A stretch of 64,000 nt of DNA from Massilia sp. YIM B02443 (GCF_030411955.1 NZ_JASNRA010000017.1:62001-126000); one strand, 5' to 3'. Numbered from the stretch's first letter, positions 1 through 8,699 are shown. The notes: generated by a model from the sequence alone, not told the origin. A program made the numbers and translations.

Positions 1-249
1 CTTGCCGTCCACCGTGATCACCTTGTCCGAGACCTCCGCCGCCGGCAGGTTCACCTGCACGCTCTTCTGGGCGCCTTCCAGCACGGCGCGGGCATCGGCC
101 GGAGACAATTGCTCGAGCGGCTTGCCACCGCTGCCGTTCAGGGCGTCGAGGAATGCCTGGGTATGGCTTTCGACGCCGGGAGCGGCGCAGGCGGCGCCGG
201 CGCCGATGGCAAGGGTGGCTGCAACGAGGGCTTTGTTCAGGGTGTTCAT
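1..249 (-). CDS. Alpha/beta hydrolase, exported, N-terminal part (partial)
   Basis: The gene runs off the left edge; only the first 83 codons are visible. The start ATG (complement of 247-249) follows an AGGAAAG ribosome site. The N-terminus is a signal peptide: MNTLNKALVAATLAIGAGAA followed by CAAPG. The mature part continues with a stretch rich in ADARAVLEGAQKSV and ends at VITVDGK. I recognise this pattern from secreted alpha/beta-hydrolase-3 (HSL-like) esterases of Oxalobacteraceae, but the catalytic region lies outside the window, so the family is an inference. A MarR-type operator-like motif sits 123 bp upstream (372-393) and resembles the two in front of ohr, which suggests shared control. 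Confidence 0.6.
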   Translation of the reverse strand, partial: MNTLNKALVAATLAIGAGAACAAPGVESHTQAFLDALNGSGGKPLEQLSPADARAVLEGAQKSVQVNLPAAEVSDKVITVDGK

Positions 250-371
250 GGTGGACTTCCTTTCTTATATGTGGAATTGAATCAGCGGCATGGGGCCGTC
301 AGTGACGGTAGCAGCGCCATCCGCGCCGGCATTGCATAAACGAATCATTCTTTGCCAGAACTAGTAACACG

Positions 372-393
372 ATTAAATCGCACGCTACTTATT
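372..393 (-). promoter_or_regulatory. MarR/OhrR-like operator half-matching the ohr boxes
   Basis: This 22-bp stretch matches about 17 of 22 positions of the two operators in front of ohr (925-946 and 1009-1030), including the flanking ATTAA and the core half GCTA. It lies upstream of the minus-strand hydrolase. Being less symmetrical, it is probably a weaker site. Its function is inferred from similarity alone. Confidence 0.45.
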
Positions 394-457
394 TGGCCTT
401 TTTTAGCCCGCGTGAGCGGGCCCTCGCATGACTCCCCGGTTCCCGGGAAGCCCTGCC

Positions 458-883
458 TTACACCAGTTGCAGCGTGACGTCGATATTGCCGCGGGTCGCG
501 TTCGAGTACGGGCAGACGATGTGAGCGCGGTCGACCAGGGTCTGCGCTTCGTCGGCCGGCACGCCCGGCAGGCTGATCTTCAGTTGCACTTCGATGCCGA
601 AGCCGGTCGGGATCGGGCCGATGCCCACCGTGCCTTCGACCGACACGTCCGGCGAGATCTTCAGCTTGTCGCGCGCCGCGACGAACTTCATGGCGCCCAG
701 GAAGCAGGCCGAATAACCGGCCGCGAACAGCTGTTCCGGATTGGTGCCGGCCTGGCCGGCGCCGCCCAGTTCCTTCGGGGTGGTCAGCTTGACGTCCAGT
801 GCGCCATCCAACGAGACGGCGCGGCCTTCGCGGCCACCGGTGGCTTTGGCGTTGGCGCGGTAGAGCACTTGTTCGATTGCCAT
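458..883 (-). CDS. ohr: Organic hydroperoxide resistance protein Ohr
   Basis: This is a 141-aa OsmC/Ohr-family thiol peroxidase, which reduces organic hydroperoxides in the cytoplasm using lipoyl-protein electrons. The family's two redox cysteines are present as Cys60 (in FAAGYSACF) and Cys124 (in [11 protein letters not shown]). The conserved Arg18 and Glu50 are also present. Full length for the family. The start ATG follows AAGGAG at good spacing. Two identical 10-bp palindromes lie 42-150 bp upstream, one inside a promoter, so control by an OhrR/MarR-type repressor is likely. No such repressor is encoded in the window, which is unusual because ohrR is often adjacent. Confidence 0.95.
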   Translation of the reverse strand: MAIEQVLYRANAKATGGREGRAVSLDGALDVKLTTPKELGGAGQAGTNPEQLFAAGYSACFLGAMKFVAARDKLKISPDVSVEGTVGIGPIPTGFGIEVQLKISLPGVPADEAQTLVDRAHIVCPYSNATRGNIDVTLQLV

Positions 884-924
884 GATGAGACTCCTTGTAA
901 TGTTTCGGTGATATATAAAACGAT

Positions 925-946
925 ATTAAGTAGCGCGCTATGTATT
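925..946 (-). promoter_or_regulatory. OhrR/MarR-type operator, proximal copy
   Basis: The core TAGCGCGCTA (931-940) is a perfect palindrome, flanked by ATTAAG and TGTATT. It lies 42 bp upstream of ohr, and on the minus strand a TAATAT follows it directly. The identical core recurs at 1015-1024. Confidence 0.7.
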
Positions 947-1006
947 TGAGCGCCTTGCCTTGGCCCGCCGACCCCTTGCTTGTCGTTCGGCGCTGCCATG
1001 GAAAGC

Positions 1007-1035
1007 ATATTAACTAGCGCGCTATTTAATTGCAA
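1007..1035 (-). promoter_or_regulatory. ohr promoter with embedded OhrR/MarR-type operator
   Basis: On the minus strand there is a -35 TTGCAA (1030-1035), a 17-bp spacer and a -10 TAATAT (1007-1012). The near-perfect palindrome at 1009-1030, centred on TAGCGCGCTA, fills the spacer. A bound repressor would exclude RNA polymerase. Regulator identity (OhrR-like) is inferred from the target gene. Confidence 0.65.
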
Positions 1036-1095
1036 GCGATATTTGTGACAAGTTGTAAATGTGTGGATTTGCCGGCCACCGCCGGCGCAGCGCCG

Positions 1096-2103
1096 TCAGA
1101 CCAGCCGCACCGACTCGCGCACCACCAGGCTCAGGTCCGGCACCTGTTCCGGCGCCGCTTCATGACCCAGCATTGCCAGCATCCTGCGTCCCACACCGAT
1201 GCCGACCTCGTACAGCGGCTGGCGCACCGTGGTCAGGGGCGGCGTCGTGTACATCGAGCTGTGCAGGTCGTCGAAGCCGACCAGCGAAACGTCTTCCGGC
1301 ACTCGGATATTGCGCCGGTACAGCGCCAGGCGGGCACCGTAGGCGCTCAGGTCGTTGGCCGCAAAGATGGCGGAAAAGCGCAGGTTGGCCTGCAGCAGCG
1401 CATTCACCGCCAGCAGGCCGCTCGATTCGTCGAACTCGCCCGCCACCACCAGCCGCTCGTCGATCGCAATGCCGTGCTTGGCCAGGGTGTCGTGGTAGCC
1501 GGCCAGGCGCGCACGCGCGTCGCGGTGGTCGACCGGACCGCTGATGTGGGCAATGCGGCGGTGGCCCTGGGCGATCAGGTATTCCATCGCCTCGCAGGCG
1601 CCACGGTAATTGTCCAGGCAAAAGCCCTGGGTGCGCTCGCCCTGCACTTCGCGCCCGAAGGCGACGATCGGCACCCGGCGCGAGAAGTCCAGGATCTGCT
1701 GGTCGCTCATATTGCCGGTGAGGATGGCGACGCCGTCGACGCGGCGCCCGATCAGCAGCTCGACCCGCTCCGCCTCTTCGTCCGCATGCCAGTGGCCGCT
1801 CATGATCAGCAGCGCATAGCCGGCGGTCTTGACCGCATCCTCGATGCCGACCATGGCACGGTTGAAGTAGCCGCTCTCGAGCGACTGGGTCAGGACGCCG
1901 ATGGTGCGCGTGCTGCCCATCTTGAGGCTTTGCGCCAGCAGGTTCGGTTTGTAGTTGAGCTCGTCGATGACGCGTTCGATGGCGCGCCGCTTGTCGTCGG
2001 ACACCTTGGCGGTGCCGTTCAGGAAGCGCGACACCGTGGCCGGCGATACCCCGGCCGCGCTGGCGACCTGGTACAGGGTGGTGGTACTGCTCTCGTTTTT
2101 CAT
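1096..2103 (-). CDS. LacI-family transcriptional regulator
   Basis: This 335-aa repressor has a LacI helix-turn-helix at the N-terminus (TLYQVASAAGVSPATVSRFL), a hinge helix near YKPNLLAQSL, and a periplasmic-binding-protein-like sugar domain (from RTIGVLTQSLESGYF to the end). I chose the ATG at 2103 because it gives the usual family length and puts the HTH about ten residues in. A GTG at 2160 would add 19 atypical residues. It is divergent from a glucan-utilisation operon. LacI-type sites lie over that operon's promoter, so it most likely represses the operon until a beta-glucoside or glucose-derived inducer binds. The inducer is not visible from sequence. Confidence 0.93.
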   Translation of the reverse strand: MKNESSTTTLYQVASAAGVSPATVSRFLNGTAKVSDDKRRAIERVIDELNYKPNLLAQSLKMGSTRTIGVLTQSLESGYFNRAMVGIEDAVKTAGYALLIMSGHWHADEEAERVELLIGRRVDGVAILTGNMSDQQILDFSRRVPIVAFGREVQGERTQGFCLDNYRGACEAMEYLIAQGHRRIAHISGPVDHRDARARLAGYHDTLAKHGIAIDERLVVAGEFDESSGLLAVNALLQANLRFSAIFAANDLSAYGARLALYRRNIRVPEDVSLVGFDDLHSSMYTTPPLTTVRQPLYEVGIGVGRRMLAMLGHEAAPEQVPDLSLVVRESVRLV

Positions 2104-2202
2104 GGATCCGGCGGACGTCCTGGACAGGTTCAAGGCAGTTTGTTGCTTGAAGTATATCACGCGTTTTCAGGGCTTCAACCCGCCGTGGATAGGCGTCGAA
2201 GG

Positions 2203-2223
2203 TTTATGAAAGCGTTTCATAAA
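2203..2223. promoter_or_regulatory. 21-bp perfect palindrome, LacI-family-like site
   Basis: Nine-base arms TTTATGAAA and TTTCATAAA flank a central GCG. It contains the TGAAA...TTTCA half-sites of LacI-family operators, but with odd (13-bp) rather than even core spacing. It lies between lacI and the receptor operon, about 100 bp from the promoter-proximal sites. Confidence 0.55.
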
Positions 2224-2275
2224 AACAGCGTCGTTGATCTGCAACAAACTATTTTTTAGTTTTAAACGATTCTAT

Positions 2276-2305
2276 TTGACATTTTTTTACGGGTGATTTT
2301 ACTAT
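2276..2305 (+). promoter_or_regulatory. Sigma70-type promoter of the glucan operon
   Basis: A -35 TTGACA (2276-2281), an 18-bp spacer and a -10 TACTAT (2300-2305) place transcription start near 2312. LacI-type operators begin at the -10. Confidence 0.6.
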
Positions 2306-2339
2306 GAAACCGTTTTCAAGAATTCTGAAAACGATTTCT
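2305..2339. promoter_or_regulatory. Two tandem LacI-type operators
   Basis: TGAAACCGTTTTCA (2305-2318) and TGAAAACGATTTCT (2326-2339) are both 14-bp LacI-family sites with a central CG. Their centres are 21 bp apart, two helical turns, on the same DNA face. They overlap the -10 and start site of the operon promoter, which fits repression by the neighbouring LacI protein. Confidence 0.65.
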
Positions 2340-2398
2340 TGCCGGATGTATTGTTAGCGCTCGCAATATCAAATAAATCAACAATATCGGAGACAAGC

Positions 2399-4837
2399 AT
2401 GACAAACGCTGCACCCCTCGGCGCTCGCCGCCACGCGCCTATCCACCTTGCCGTCCTGGCCCTGCTGGCCGGCATCGCCGCCGGCGCCCAGGCCCAGTCG
2501 GCATCCGACCCGGCCTCGCCGGCCGCCGCCGTCAACAGCCCCACCACCGTGATCAACCCGGCGGCGAACGCCAACGCCAACGCCAACATCGCCGAGGTGG
2601 TGGTCACCGCCACCAAGCGCTCGACCTCGCTGCAAAAGACCCCGATCGCGGTCACCGCCCTGAACGCCGCCACCCTGGCCGACAACCACGTGCAGACCAT
2701 GCTCGACGTGGTGGCGCTGGTGCCGGGCTTCCAGGCCACCGCCCAGGGCGACCACGGCGTCACCACCATGACCCTGCGCGGCATCGGCAACGACAGCGCC
2801 AAGACCGAATACGCCGATCCCGAAGTCGCCTCGTTCGTCGACAACGTGTACTCGCCGCGCGCCGAAGGCGCCACCGCCCTGATGTTCGACGTCGAGGGCA
2901 TCGAGGTGCTGCGCGGCCCGCAAGGCACGCTGTGGGGCCGCAACTCCACCGTCGGCGCGGTCAACATCCAGACCGTCAAGCCGGAACTGGGCAGCCGCTC
3001 GGGCTACATCGAAGGCGGCATCGGCGACTACAACCGCCTGGGCGCGCGCGGCGCGGTCAACGTGCCGCTGTCGGATAACGCGGCGCTGCGTTTCGCCGTG
3101 GTGCACGAGCGCCATGACGGCTACGTCGACTACCAGAAATTCCAGAACCCGTCGGTCGACTCGCAGCGCGCGGCGTATCTTGCCGCCGGCGGCGACCCGG
3201 CCGCGTTCCGCCCGATCAACCCGAACAACTTCGTCTCGGGCGGCGACAAGTACAGCGCCCAGGACCAGAGCGCGGCGCGCCTGTCGCTGCTGTGGCAACT
3301 GGCGCCGAACGTGCGCTGGAACATCGCCTACGAGAAATTTATTGACCGTGGTACCCCGAGCGCCAACCTGATGCAAACCCCGCGTCCGGGCGAAAAACAC
3401 TGGTCGACCCTGTCGGACACCTCGCCCTGGGTCAACCGCGACAGCCATAACGTGCGCAGCCGCCTGAGCTGGGACATCAGCCCCGACCTGGCGCTGCAGT
3501 ACGTGGCCGGCTGGTCCAAGTTCAGCGGCGACATGCGCTTCGACCAGGACGGCGGCACCATCGTGCCGACCTCGATCATCTCGGGCGGCAAGTTCCAGGA
3601 ACACACCACGGTCGACTCCAACTACAAGAGCCACAGCCACGAGCTGCTGCTGCAATCGGTCGGCACCCGTACCGTCGACTGGCAGGTCGGCGCCTATTAC
3701 GGCAACGAGAAGAACGACATCCGCTTCGACATCGGCGGCATGAACGGCACCGAAGACGGCACCGTGGCCTGGCAGGGTTCGTTCATCCAGCCGAAGCAGA
3801 CCGTGGACACCAGCGCCGTGTTCGGCCAGGCCACGTGGAACATCACCGACCAGTGGCACCTGACCGGCGGCGTGCGCTACACCCACGACAAGCGCGTGCA
3901 CACCGGTGGCCGCGGCTACACCTGGGGCTACGACCCGGCCGCGCCGCAGCTGCCGCTCAATCCGCAGATCGACCCGCTCGACCCGGCCAACGGCTACGTC
4001 GCGGGCGTGCCCAACGACGGCCGCTACAGCGACAACAAGGCCACCGGCCTGGTGCGCCTGAACTACGACATCGACCGCAACAACATGGTCTATGCCAGCG
4101 TCTCGACCGGCTACAAGTCGGGCGGCGTGCAGGATCGCGGCCTGCCGTACAAGCCGGAAACCCTCACCAACTACGAGATCGGCTCGAAGAGCACCTTCCT
4201 GAACGGCGGCCTGCGCATCAACAACGCGCTGTTCTACATGGACTTCAAGGACTTCCAGTTCAATTCGCCGGTCAGCTTCCCGGACGGCAGCCGTGGCCTG
4301 GCCATCGAGAACGCGGACGGCGCCGAAGTCTACGGCCTGGAAACCGAGATCGCCGCGCGCATCGGCGACGGCCGCCTGTCGGTCGCGCTGGCGGTGCTGG
4401 ACACCAAGCTCGGCCACCTGATCGCCGGCTCGAACGACTACGCGCTGCCGCCATGCACGGTCGACACCCGCATCGAGACCTGCCTCGACGTCAGCGGCCA
4501 CAAGCTGCCGCACGCGCCGAAGTTCTCGACCACGGTGCAGTACCAGCACACCTTCCGCCTGGGCGACGGCTCGACGCTGGTCCCGCGCATCACCGCGCGC
4601 TACGAGGATGAAGTGCGCCTGAGCGTGTTCGACCTGGGTCCGGAAGACCGCCAGAAAGCCTACGCCAGCGCCGACCTCGGCCTGCGCTACGCAAAGGACA
4701 AATGGTGGGTCGACGCGTTTGTCCGCAACGTGAGCGACAAGAAGATCAAGACCAGCGCCTTCAACGGCTTCGGTCCGTGGCTGGCGCAGTACAAGCCGCC
4801 GCGCACGGTCGGCATCAACACCGGTTTCGATTTCTGA
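2399..4837 (+). CDS. TonB-dependent receptor, glucan locus
   Basis: This 812-aa outer-membrane receptor probably imports beta-gluco-oligosaccharides. The ATG at 2399 follows GGAGACA. A signal peptide ends near AGAQAQS (residue 33). Next come a short Asn/Ala repeat (56-63) and a TonB-box-like segment AEVVVTATKR (65-74). The plug carries MTLRGIGND and EVLRGPQGTLWGRN. A beta-barrel fills the rest and ends in an aromatic residue (GINTGFDF). It is the first gene after the LacI-controlled promoter and is followed by a strong hairpin terminator before the GH1 gene. That arrangement would make more receptor than enzyme mRNA. Substrate is inferred from the downstream GH1, GH9 and glucokinase genes. 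Confidence 0.92.
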   Translation: MTNAAPLGARRHAPIHLAVLALLAGIAAGAQAQSASDPASPAAAVNSPTTVINPAANANANANIAEVVVTATKRSTSLQKTPIAVTALNAATLADNHVQTMLDVVALVPGFQATAQGDHGVTTMTLRGIGNDSAKTEYADPEVASFVDNVYSPRAEGATALMFDVEGIEVLRGPQGTLWGRNSTVGAVNIQTVKPELGSRSGYIEGGIGDYNRLGARGAVNVPLSDNAALRFAVVHERHDGYVDYQKFQNPSVDSQRAAYLAAGGDPAAFRPINPNNFVSGGDKYSAQDQSAARLSLLWQLAPNVRWNIAYEKFIDRGTPSANLMQTPRPGEKHWSTLSDTSPWVNRDSHNVRSRLSWDISPDLALQYVAGWSKFSGDMRFDQDGGTIVPTSIISGGKFQEHTTVDSNYKSHSHELLLQSVGTRTVDWQVGAYYGNEKNDIRFDIGGMNGTEDGTVAWQGSFIQPKQTVDTSAVFGQATWNITDQWHLTGGVRYTHDKRVHTGGRGYTWGYDPAAPQLPLNPQIDPLDPANGYVAGVPNDGRYSDNKATGLVRLNYDIDRNNMVYASVSTGYKSGGVQDRGLPYKPETLTNYEIGSKSTFLNGGLRINNALFYMDFKDFQFNSPVSFPDGSRGLAIENADGAEVYGLETEIAARIGDGRLSVALAVLDTKLGHLIAGSNDYALPPCTVDTRIETCLDVSGHKLPHAPKFSTTVQYQHTFRLGDGSTLVPRITARYEDEVRLSVFDLGPEDRQKAYASADLGLRYAKDKWWVDAFVRNVSDKKIKTSAFNGFGPWLAQYKPPRTVGINTGFDF

Positions 4838-4848
4838 TCGACCGAACC

Positions 4849-4882
4849 ACGGCAGGTCCGCGCAAGCGGCCTGCCGTTTTTT
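4849..4882 (+). terminator. Intrinsic (partial) terminator inside the glucan operon
   Basis: The stem ACGGCAGG (4849-4856) pairs with CCTGCCGT (4870-4877). An inner CCGC/GCGG stem is closed by a GCAA tetraloop, and six T follow. It lies between the receptor stop and the GH1 gene. Confidence 0.8.
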
Positions 4883-4927
4883 GCACCAAGCCCTACCCGC
4901 AACGCGTAAGCACATCTAGAGAGTCCC

Positions 4928-6271
4928 ATGACCAAGAGCGCCCAATTCGATTTCCAGAACGATTTCCCGCATGACTTCACCTGGGGCGTCGCCACCAGTT
5001 CCTTCCAGATCGAAGGCGCCTGGGACGCCGACGGCAAGGGTCCCTCGATCTGGGACACCTTCTGCCTGGACAAGGCCAACATCAAGGACGGCAGCGACGG
5101 CACCGTCGCCTGCGACCATTACCACCGCTACCGCGAAGACGTGGCGCTGATGGCATCGCTGGGCGTGGACGCCTATCGCTTCTCGATGGCCTGGGCGCGC
5201 GTGCAGCCCGACGGCAAGGGCGCCTGGAACGAAGCCGGCTTCGATTTCTACAGCCGCCTGCTCGACGCCCTGGCGGAAAAGAACATCCGCGCCCACATCA
5301 CGCTGTACCACTGGGACCTGCCGCAAGGCCTGCAGGACGACGGCGGCTGGCTCAATCGCGACACCGCCTACCGCTTCGCCGACTACGCACGCGAAGTGGC
5401 GCGCCGCTTCGGCGACCGGGTCGAGGCGATCGCCACCCACAACGAACCGTGGTGCACGGCCAATCTCGGCTACGGCAATGCGCAATTCGCGCCCGGCGTG
5501 CGCGACCTGAAGCAGTCGATCCAGGTGTCGCACCACCTGCTGCTGTCGCACGGCCTGGCCATGACGGCAATGCGCGAAGTCGGCAGCAGCGCCAAGCTCG
5601 GGATCGTTCTGAATCAATGGACGGCAGATGCCGCCACCGATTCGCAGGCAGACCGCGACATGGCCGAATTCGAGTACGCGCGCTCGGTGCAGTGGTTCAT
5701 GGATCCGATCTTCAAGGGCCATTACCCGGAACTGGCGCTGCGCGGCCACGGCGACAATGCGCCCGTCGTTCATGACGGCGACTTCGCCATCATCCAGCAG
5801 AAGATCGATTTCCTCGGCTGTAACTACTACTTCCGCTCGTGGTGCAGCGCCGCCGTGCCGCCAGTGCCGGCGCCGGCGCGCCACGGCGTCACCGACATGG
5901 GCTGGGAGATTTTCCCGGAAGGCTTGCCCGAGCTGCTGCTGAAACTCAAAGCCGAGTATCCCGACCTGCCGCCGGTGTACATTACCGAAAACGGCATGGC
6001 CAATGCCGACACCATCGAGGGCGGGCAGGTGCACGACCCGGAGCGCATCGCCTACGTGCGCAGCCACCTGGCGGCGCTGAAAGAAGCGATGGACGCGGGC
6101 GTGAACGTGCAGGGCTACTTCCTCTGGAGCCTGCTGGACAACTTCGAGTGGAACTCGGGCTACGCCAAGCGCTTCGGCATCGTGCACGTGGACTATGCGA
6201 CCCAGCAGCGCACGCTGAAGGACAGCGCGCTGTGGTACCGCGAATTCATCGCGGCGCGCGCCACCGCCTGA
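4928..6271 (+). CDS. Beta-glucosidase, glycoside hydrolase family 1
   Basis: This 447-aa GH1 enzyme should hydrolyse cellobiose and short beta-glucosides to glucose. The N-terminal GH1 signature FTWGVATSSFQIEGAW is present. The acid/base is Glu173 in THNEP and the nucleophile is Glu354 in YITENG. The C-terminal LLDNFEWNSGYAKRFGIVHVD is also canonical. Length is normal for the family. There is no signal peptide, so it acts in the cytoplasm on sugars already taken up. The glucokinase gene follows by 39 bp, giving a direct route from imported glucoside to glucose 6-phosphate. Confidence 0.96.
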   Translation: MTKSAQFDFQNDFPHDFTWGVATSSFQIEGAWDADGKGPSIWDTFCLDKANIKDGSDGTVACDHYHRYREDVALMASLGVDAYRFSMAWARVQPDGKGAWNEAGFDFYSRLLDALAEKNIRAHITLYHWDLPQGLQDDGGWLNRDTAYRFADYAREVARRFGDRVEAIATHNEPWCTANLGYGNAQFAPGVRDLKQSIQVSHHLLLSHGLAMTAMREVGSSAKLGIVLNQWTADAATDSQADRDMAEFEYARSVQWFMDPIFKGHYPELALRGHGDNAPVVHDGDFAIIQQKIDFLGCNYYFRSWCSAAVPPVPAPARHGVTDMGWEIFPEGLPELLLKLKAEYPDLPPVYITENGMANADTIEGGQVHDPERIAYVRSHLAALKEAMDAGVNVQGYFLWSLLDNFEWNSGYAKRFGIVHVDYATQQRTLKDSALWYREFIAARATA

Positions 6272-6310
6272 TCGCAGCACCGCCAGTAGAAAAGAAGAAT
6301 CGAGGAGACA

Positions 6311-7360
6311 ATGCAAGCGAATACCCCCCACCCCGGCGGCCCGCGCCTGCTGGCCGACATCGGCGGCACCAATGCGCGCTTCGCGCTGGAGACGGCGCCA
6401 GGTTCCATCGAGGCGGTGCAGACCCTGGCCTGCGCCGACCATCCGCGCTTCGAGGACGCCGTGCGCGCCTACCTGGGCGCCAGCGTGGCCGGTTGCGGCG
6501 GGCAGGTGCGCCATGCGGCGATCGCGATCGCCAATCCGGTCGACGGCGACGAGATCAAGATGACCAACCACCACTGGGCGTTCTCGATCGAAGCGGCGCG
6601 CTACGCGCTGGGCCTGGACACGCTGCTGGTGGTGAACGACTTCACCGCATTGGCGATGTCGCTGCCGGCATTGCAGGACGCCGATCTGGTGCGGGTAGGC
6701 GGCGGCGCCGCCAGGGCCGGCTGCGCGATCGGCCTGGTCGGGGCCGGCACCGGCCTCGGCGTCTCGGGCCTGGTGCCGAGCAACGGGCGCTGGATCCCGC
6801 TGCACAGCGAAGGCGGCCACGTCGCCTTTTCTCCGCTCGACGAACGCGAGGCCGACGTGCTGCGCTTCGCCTGGCAGCGCTTCGACCACGTCTCGGCCGA
6901 ACGCTTCGTCTCCGGTCCCGGCCTGGCGCTGATCCACGAAGCGCTGGCGGATCGCGCCGGCATCGCGCTCGCCAGTGCGCTGGCGCCGTCCGACGTGGTC
7001 GCGCGCGGGCTCGAAGGCGGCGACGCCCTGTGCAAGCAAGCGGTCGACGTCTTCTGCGGCATGCTCGGCACCGTCGCCGCCAACCTCGCCGTCACCCTCG
7101 GCGCGCAGGGCGGCATCTATATCGGCGGCGGCGTGGTGCCGCGCCTGGGCGACTATTTCGCGTCGTCCCCGTTTCGCGAGCGCTTCGAGCGCAAAGGGCG
7201 CCTGAGCGGCTTCACGGCGCGCATCCCGACCTTCCTGATCACGGCCTCCTATCCGGCGCTGCAGGGCGCTTCGCGCTTACTTGCCGACCACTTGGCCGAC
7301 CATCCGGCGCGCCTGCACGCCGTGCCTTCGACCCGGGAGGCGGCCAATGCGTCCATCTAA
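6311..7360 (+). CDS. glk: Glucokinase (Glk family)
   Basis: This 349-aa cytoplasmic enzyme phosphorylates glucose with ATP. The phosphate-binding motif LLADIGGTNARFAL spans residues 13-26. The glucose-binding stretch VVNDFTALAMSLPAL and the GTGLGVSGLVP loop match the Glk family rather than ROK proteins, as does the later SGPGLALIHEAL. The start ATG is preceded by GAGGAGA. The stop overlaps the following permease gene by 14 bp, so translation is coupled. It traps the glucose released by the GH1 enzyme. Confidence 0.93.
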   Translation: MQANTPHPGGPRLLADIGGTNARFALETAPGSIEAVQTLACADHPRFEDAVRAYLGASVAGCGGQVRHAAIAIANPVDGDEIKMTNHHWAFSIEAARYALGLDTLLVVNDFTALAMSLPALQDADLVRVGGGAARAGCAIGLVGAGTGLGVSGLVPSNGRWIPLHSEGGHVAFSPLDEREADVLRFAWQRFDHVSAERFVSGPGLALIHEALADRAGIALASALAPSDVVARGLEGGDALCKQAVDVFCGMLGTVAANLAVTLGAQGGIYIGGGVVPRLGDYFASSPFRERFERKGRLSGFTARIPTFLITASYPALQGASRLLADHLADHPARLHAVPSTREAANASI

Positions 7361-8699
7361 AACCGCTTCGCCTTTGCTGTGGGTGCCGACCGGCTACTTC
7401 ACGATGGCGCTCGGCTACGTGATGCTCACCAGCGTCACCGCCATCATGTTCAAGAACCTGGGCATGGACAACGGCCGCGCGGCGCAGTATTCGAGCCTCC
7501 TGATCCTGGCCTACACGGTCAAGCCACTGTTCGCGCCCTTCGTCGAGATGTACCGCACCAAGAAGTTCTTCGTGCTGTGGGCGCAGATCCTGATCGGCGC
7601 CGGCTTCGCGGGCGTGGCGCTCTTGATGGAGCTGCCCGGCTACATGGCCTTCCTGATGGCGATCTTCTTTGCCTTGAGCTTCATCGGCGCGACGCAGGAC
7701 ATCGCCAGCGACGGCGTGTACGTCACCTCGCTGGATGCGCGCTCGCAGTCGCTGTACTGCGGCATCCAGAGCCTGTCGTGGAACATCGGTCCGATCGTCG
7801 CCGCCGGCGGCATGGTCTACCTGAGCGGTTACCTGCACACCACCGTGTTCGGCCATGACCCGGCCGTGTTCGGGCCGGACTGGATCGACGCCTGGCGCAT
7901 CATCTTCCTGCTGGTCGGCGGATTGACCCTCTTGATGGCGCTGTGGCACTGGCGCTTCATGCCGGAAGGCGCGCGCGCCGCCGATACGCCGTCGAACGTG
8001 AAGGACGCCGGCCGTATCCTGCTCGACGCCTTCGTCACCCTGTTCCAGAAGCGCGGCGTGTGGCGCATGATCGCCTTCGCCTTCCTGTTCCGCTTCAGCG
8101 TCGGGCTGCTGGAAAAGATCGGACCGTTCTTCATGGTCGATCCGGCCTCGAAAGGCGGCCTCGGATTGTCGAACGAGATGCTGGGCCTGATCTACGGCAC
8201 CTATGGACTGGCGGCGGTGCTGCTCGGCTCCCTGCTGGGCGGGTGGTATGTCGCCAGGCGCGGGCTGAAGTCGACCCTGCTGGTGCTGTGCTGCGCGATC
8301 AACATCCCGAACGCCACCTTCCTCATCATGAGCATCGCCATGCCATCGAGCCTGGTGCTGATCACGCTCGGCGTCGCGGTCGAAAAATTCTTCTTCGGCT
8401 TTGGCGCGGTCGGCTTCATGATCTACCTGATGCAGCAGCTGGCGCCCGGCAAGTACACCACCACCCACTACGCCTTCGGCACCGGCCTGATGGGCCTGTG
8501 CGGCATGGTCACCGGCGTGGTCAGCGGCCACCTGCAGGAGATGATGGGCTACGTCAGCTACTTCGTGCTGGTGATGGTGGCGACCATTCCCTCGTTCCTG
8601 GCGACCTGGTTCGCGCCGTTCTACCATGACGATGGCAGCGCGCCGCAACCGGACCAGGATGCCGGCAAGGATGCCGACGGCAAGGCGGTCCCCGCATGA
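7347..8699 (+). CDS. MFS transporter, AmpG-like, probably for beta-glucosides
   Basis: This 450-aa inner-membrane permease has about twelve hydrophobic segments. It resembles the AmpG/SLC33-like branch of the major facilitator superfamily: it starts PLLWVPTGYFTMALGYVML and has GATQDIASDGVYVTSL in the fourth/fifth helix region, where an Asp pair is typical. The ATG at 7347 overlaps the end of glk and has GGGAGG upstream; an earlier in-frame start would add 22 residues without membrane character. The stop overlaps the next start (ATGA). Its place between glucokinase and an endoglucanase suggests it carries oligoglucosides or glucose from periplasm to cytoplasm. Confidence 0.85.
   Translation: MRPSKTASPLLWVPTGYFTMALGYVMLTSVTAIMFKNLGMDNGRAAQYSSLLILAYTVKPLFAPFVEMYRTKKFFVLWAQILIGAGFAGVALLMELPGYMAFLMAIFFALSFIGATQDIASDGVYVTSLDARSQSLYCGIQSLSWNIGPIVAAGGMVYLSGYLHTTVFGHDPAVFGPDWIDAWRIIFLLVGGLTLLMALWHWRFMPEGARAADTPSNVKDAGRILLDAFVTLFQKRGVWRMIAFAFLFRFSVGLLEKIGPFFMVDPASKGGLGLSNEMLGLIYGTYGLAAVLLGSLLGGWYVARRGLKSTLLVLCCAINIPNATFLIMSIAMPSSLVLITLGVAVEKFFFGFGAVGFMIYLMQQLAPGKYTTTHYAFGTGLMGLCGMVTGVVSGHLQEMMGYVSYFVLVMVATIPSFLATWFAPFYHDDGSAPQPDQDAGKDADGKAVPA

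Noticed and set aside
406-421. GC-rich hairpin GCCCGC-GTGA-GCGGGC downstream of ohr as a terminator
   Set aside because: On the minus strand it is followed by A residues, not T, and on the plus strand the T run precedes it.
2378-4915. An 845-codon antisense frame opposite the TonB receptor, and similar long frames elsewhere
   Set aside because: High third-position GC opens long antisense frames. The predicted proteins are low-complexity Arg/Ala/Gly/His strings with no domains or ribosome sites.
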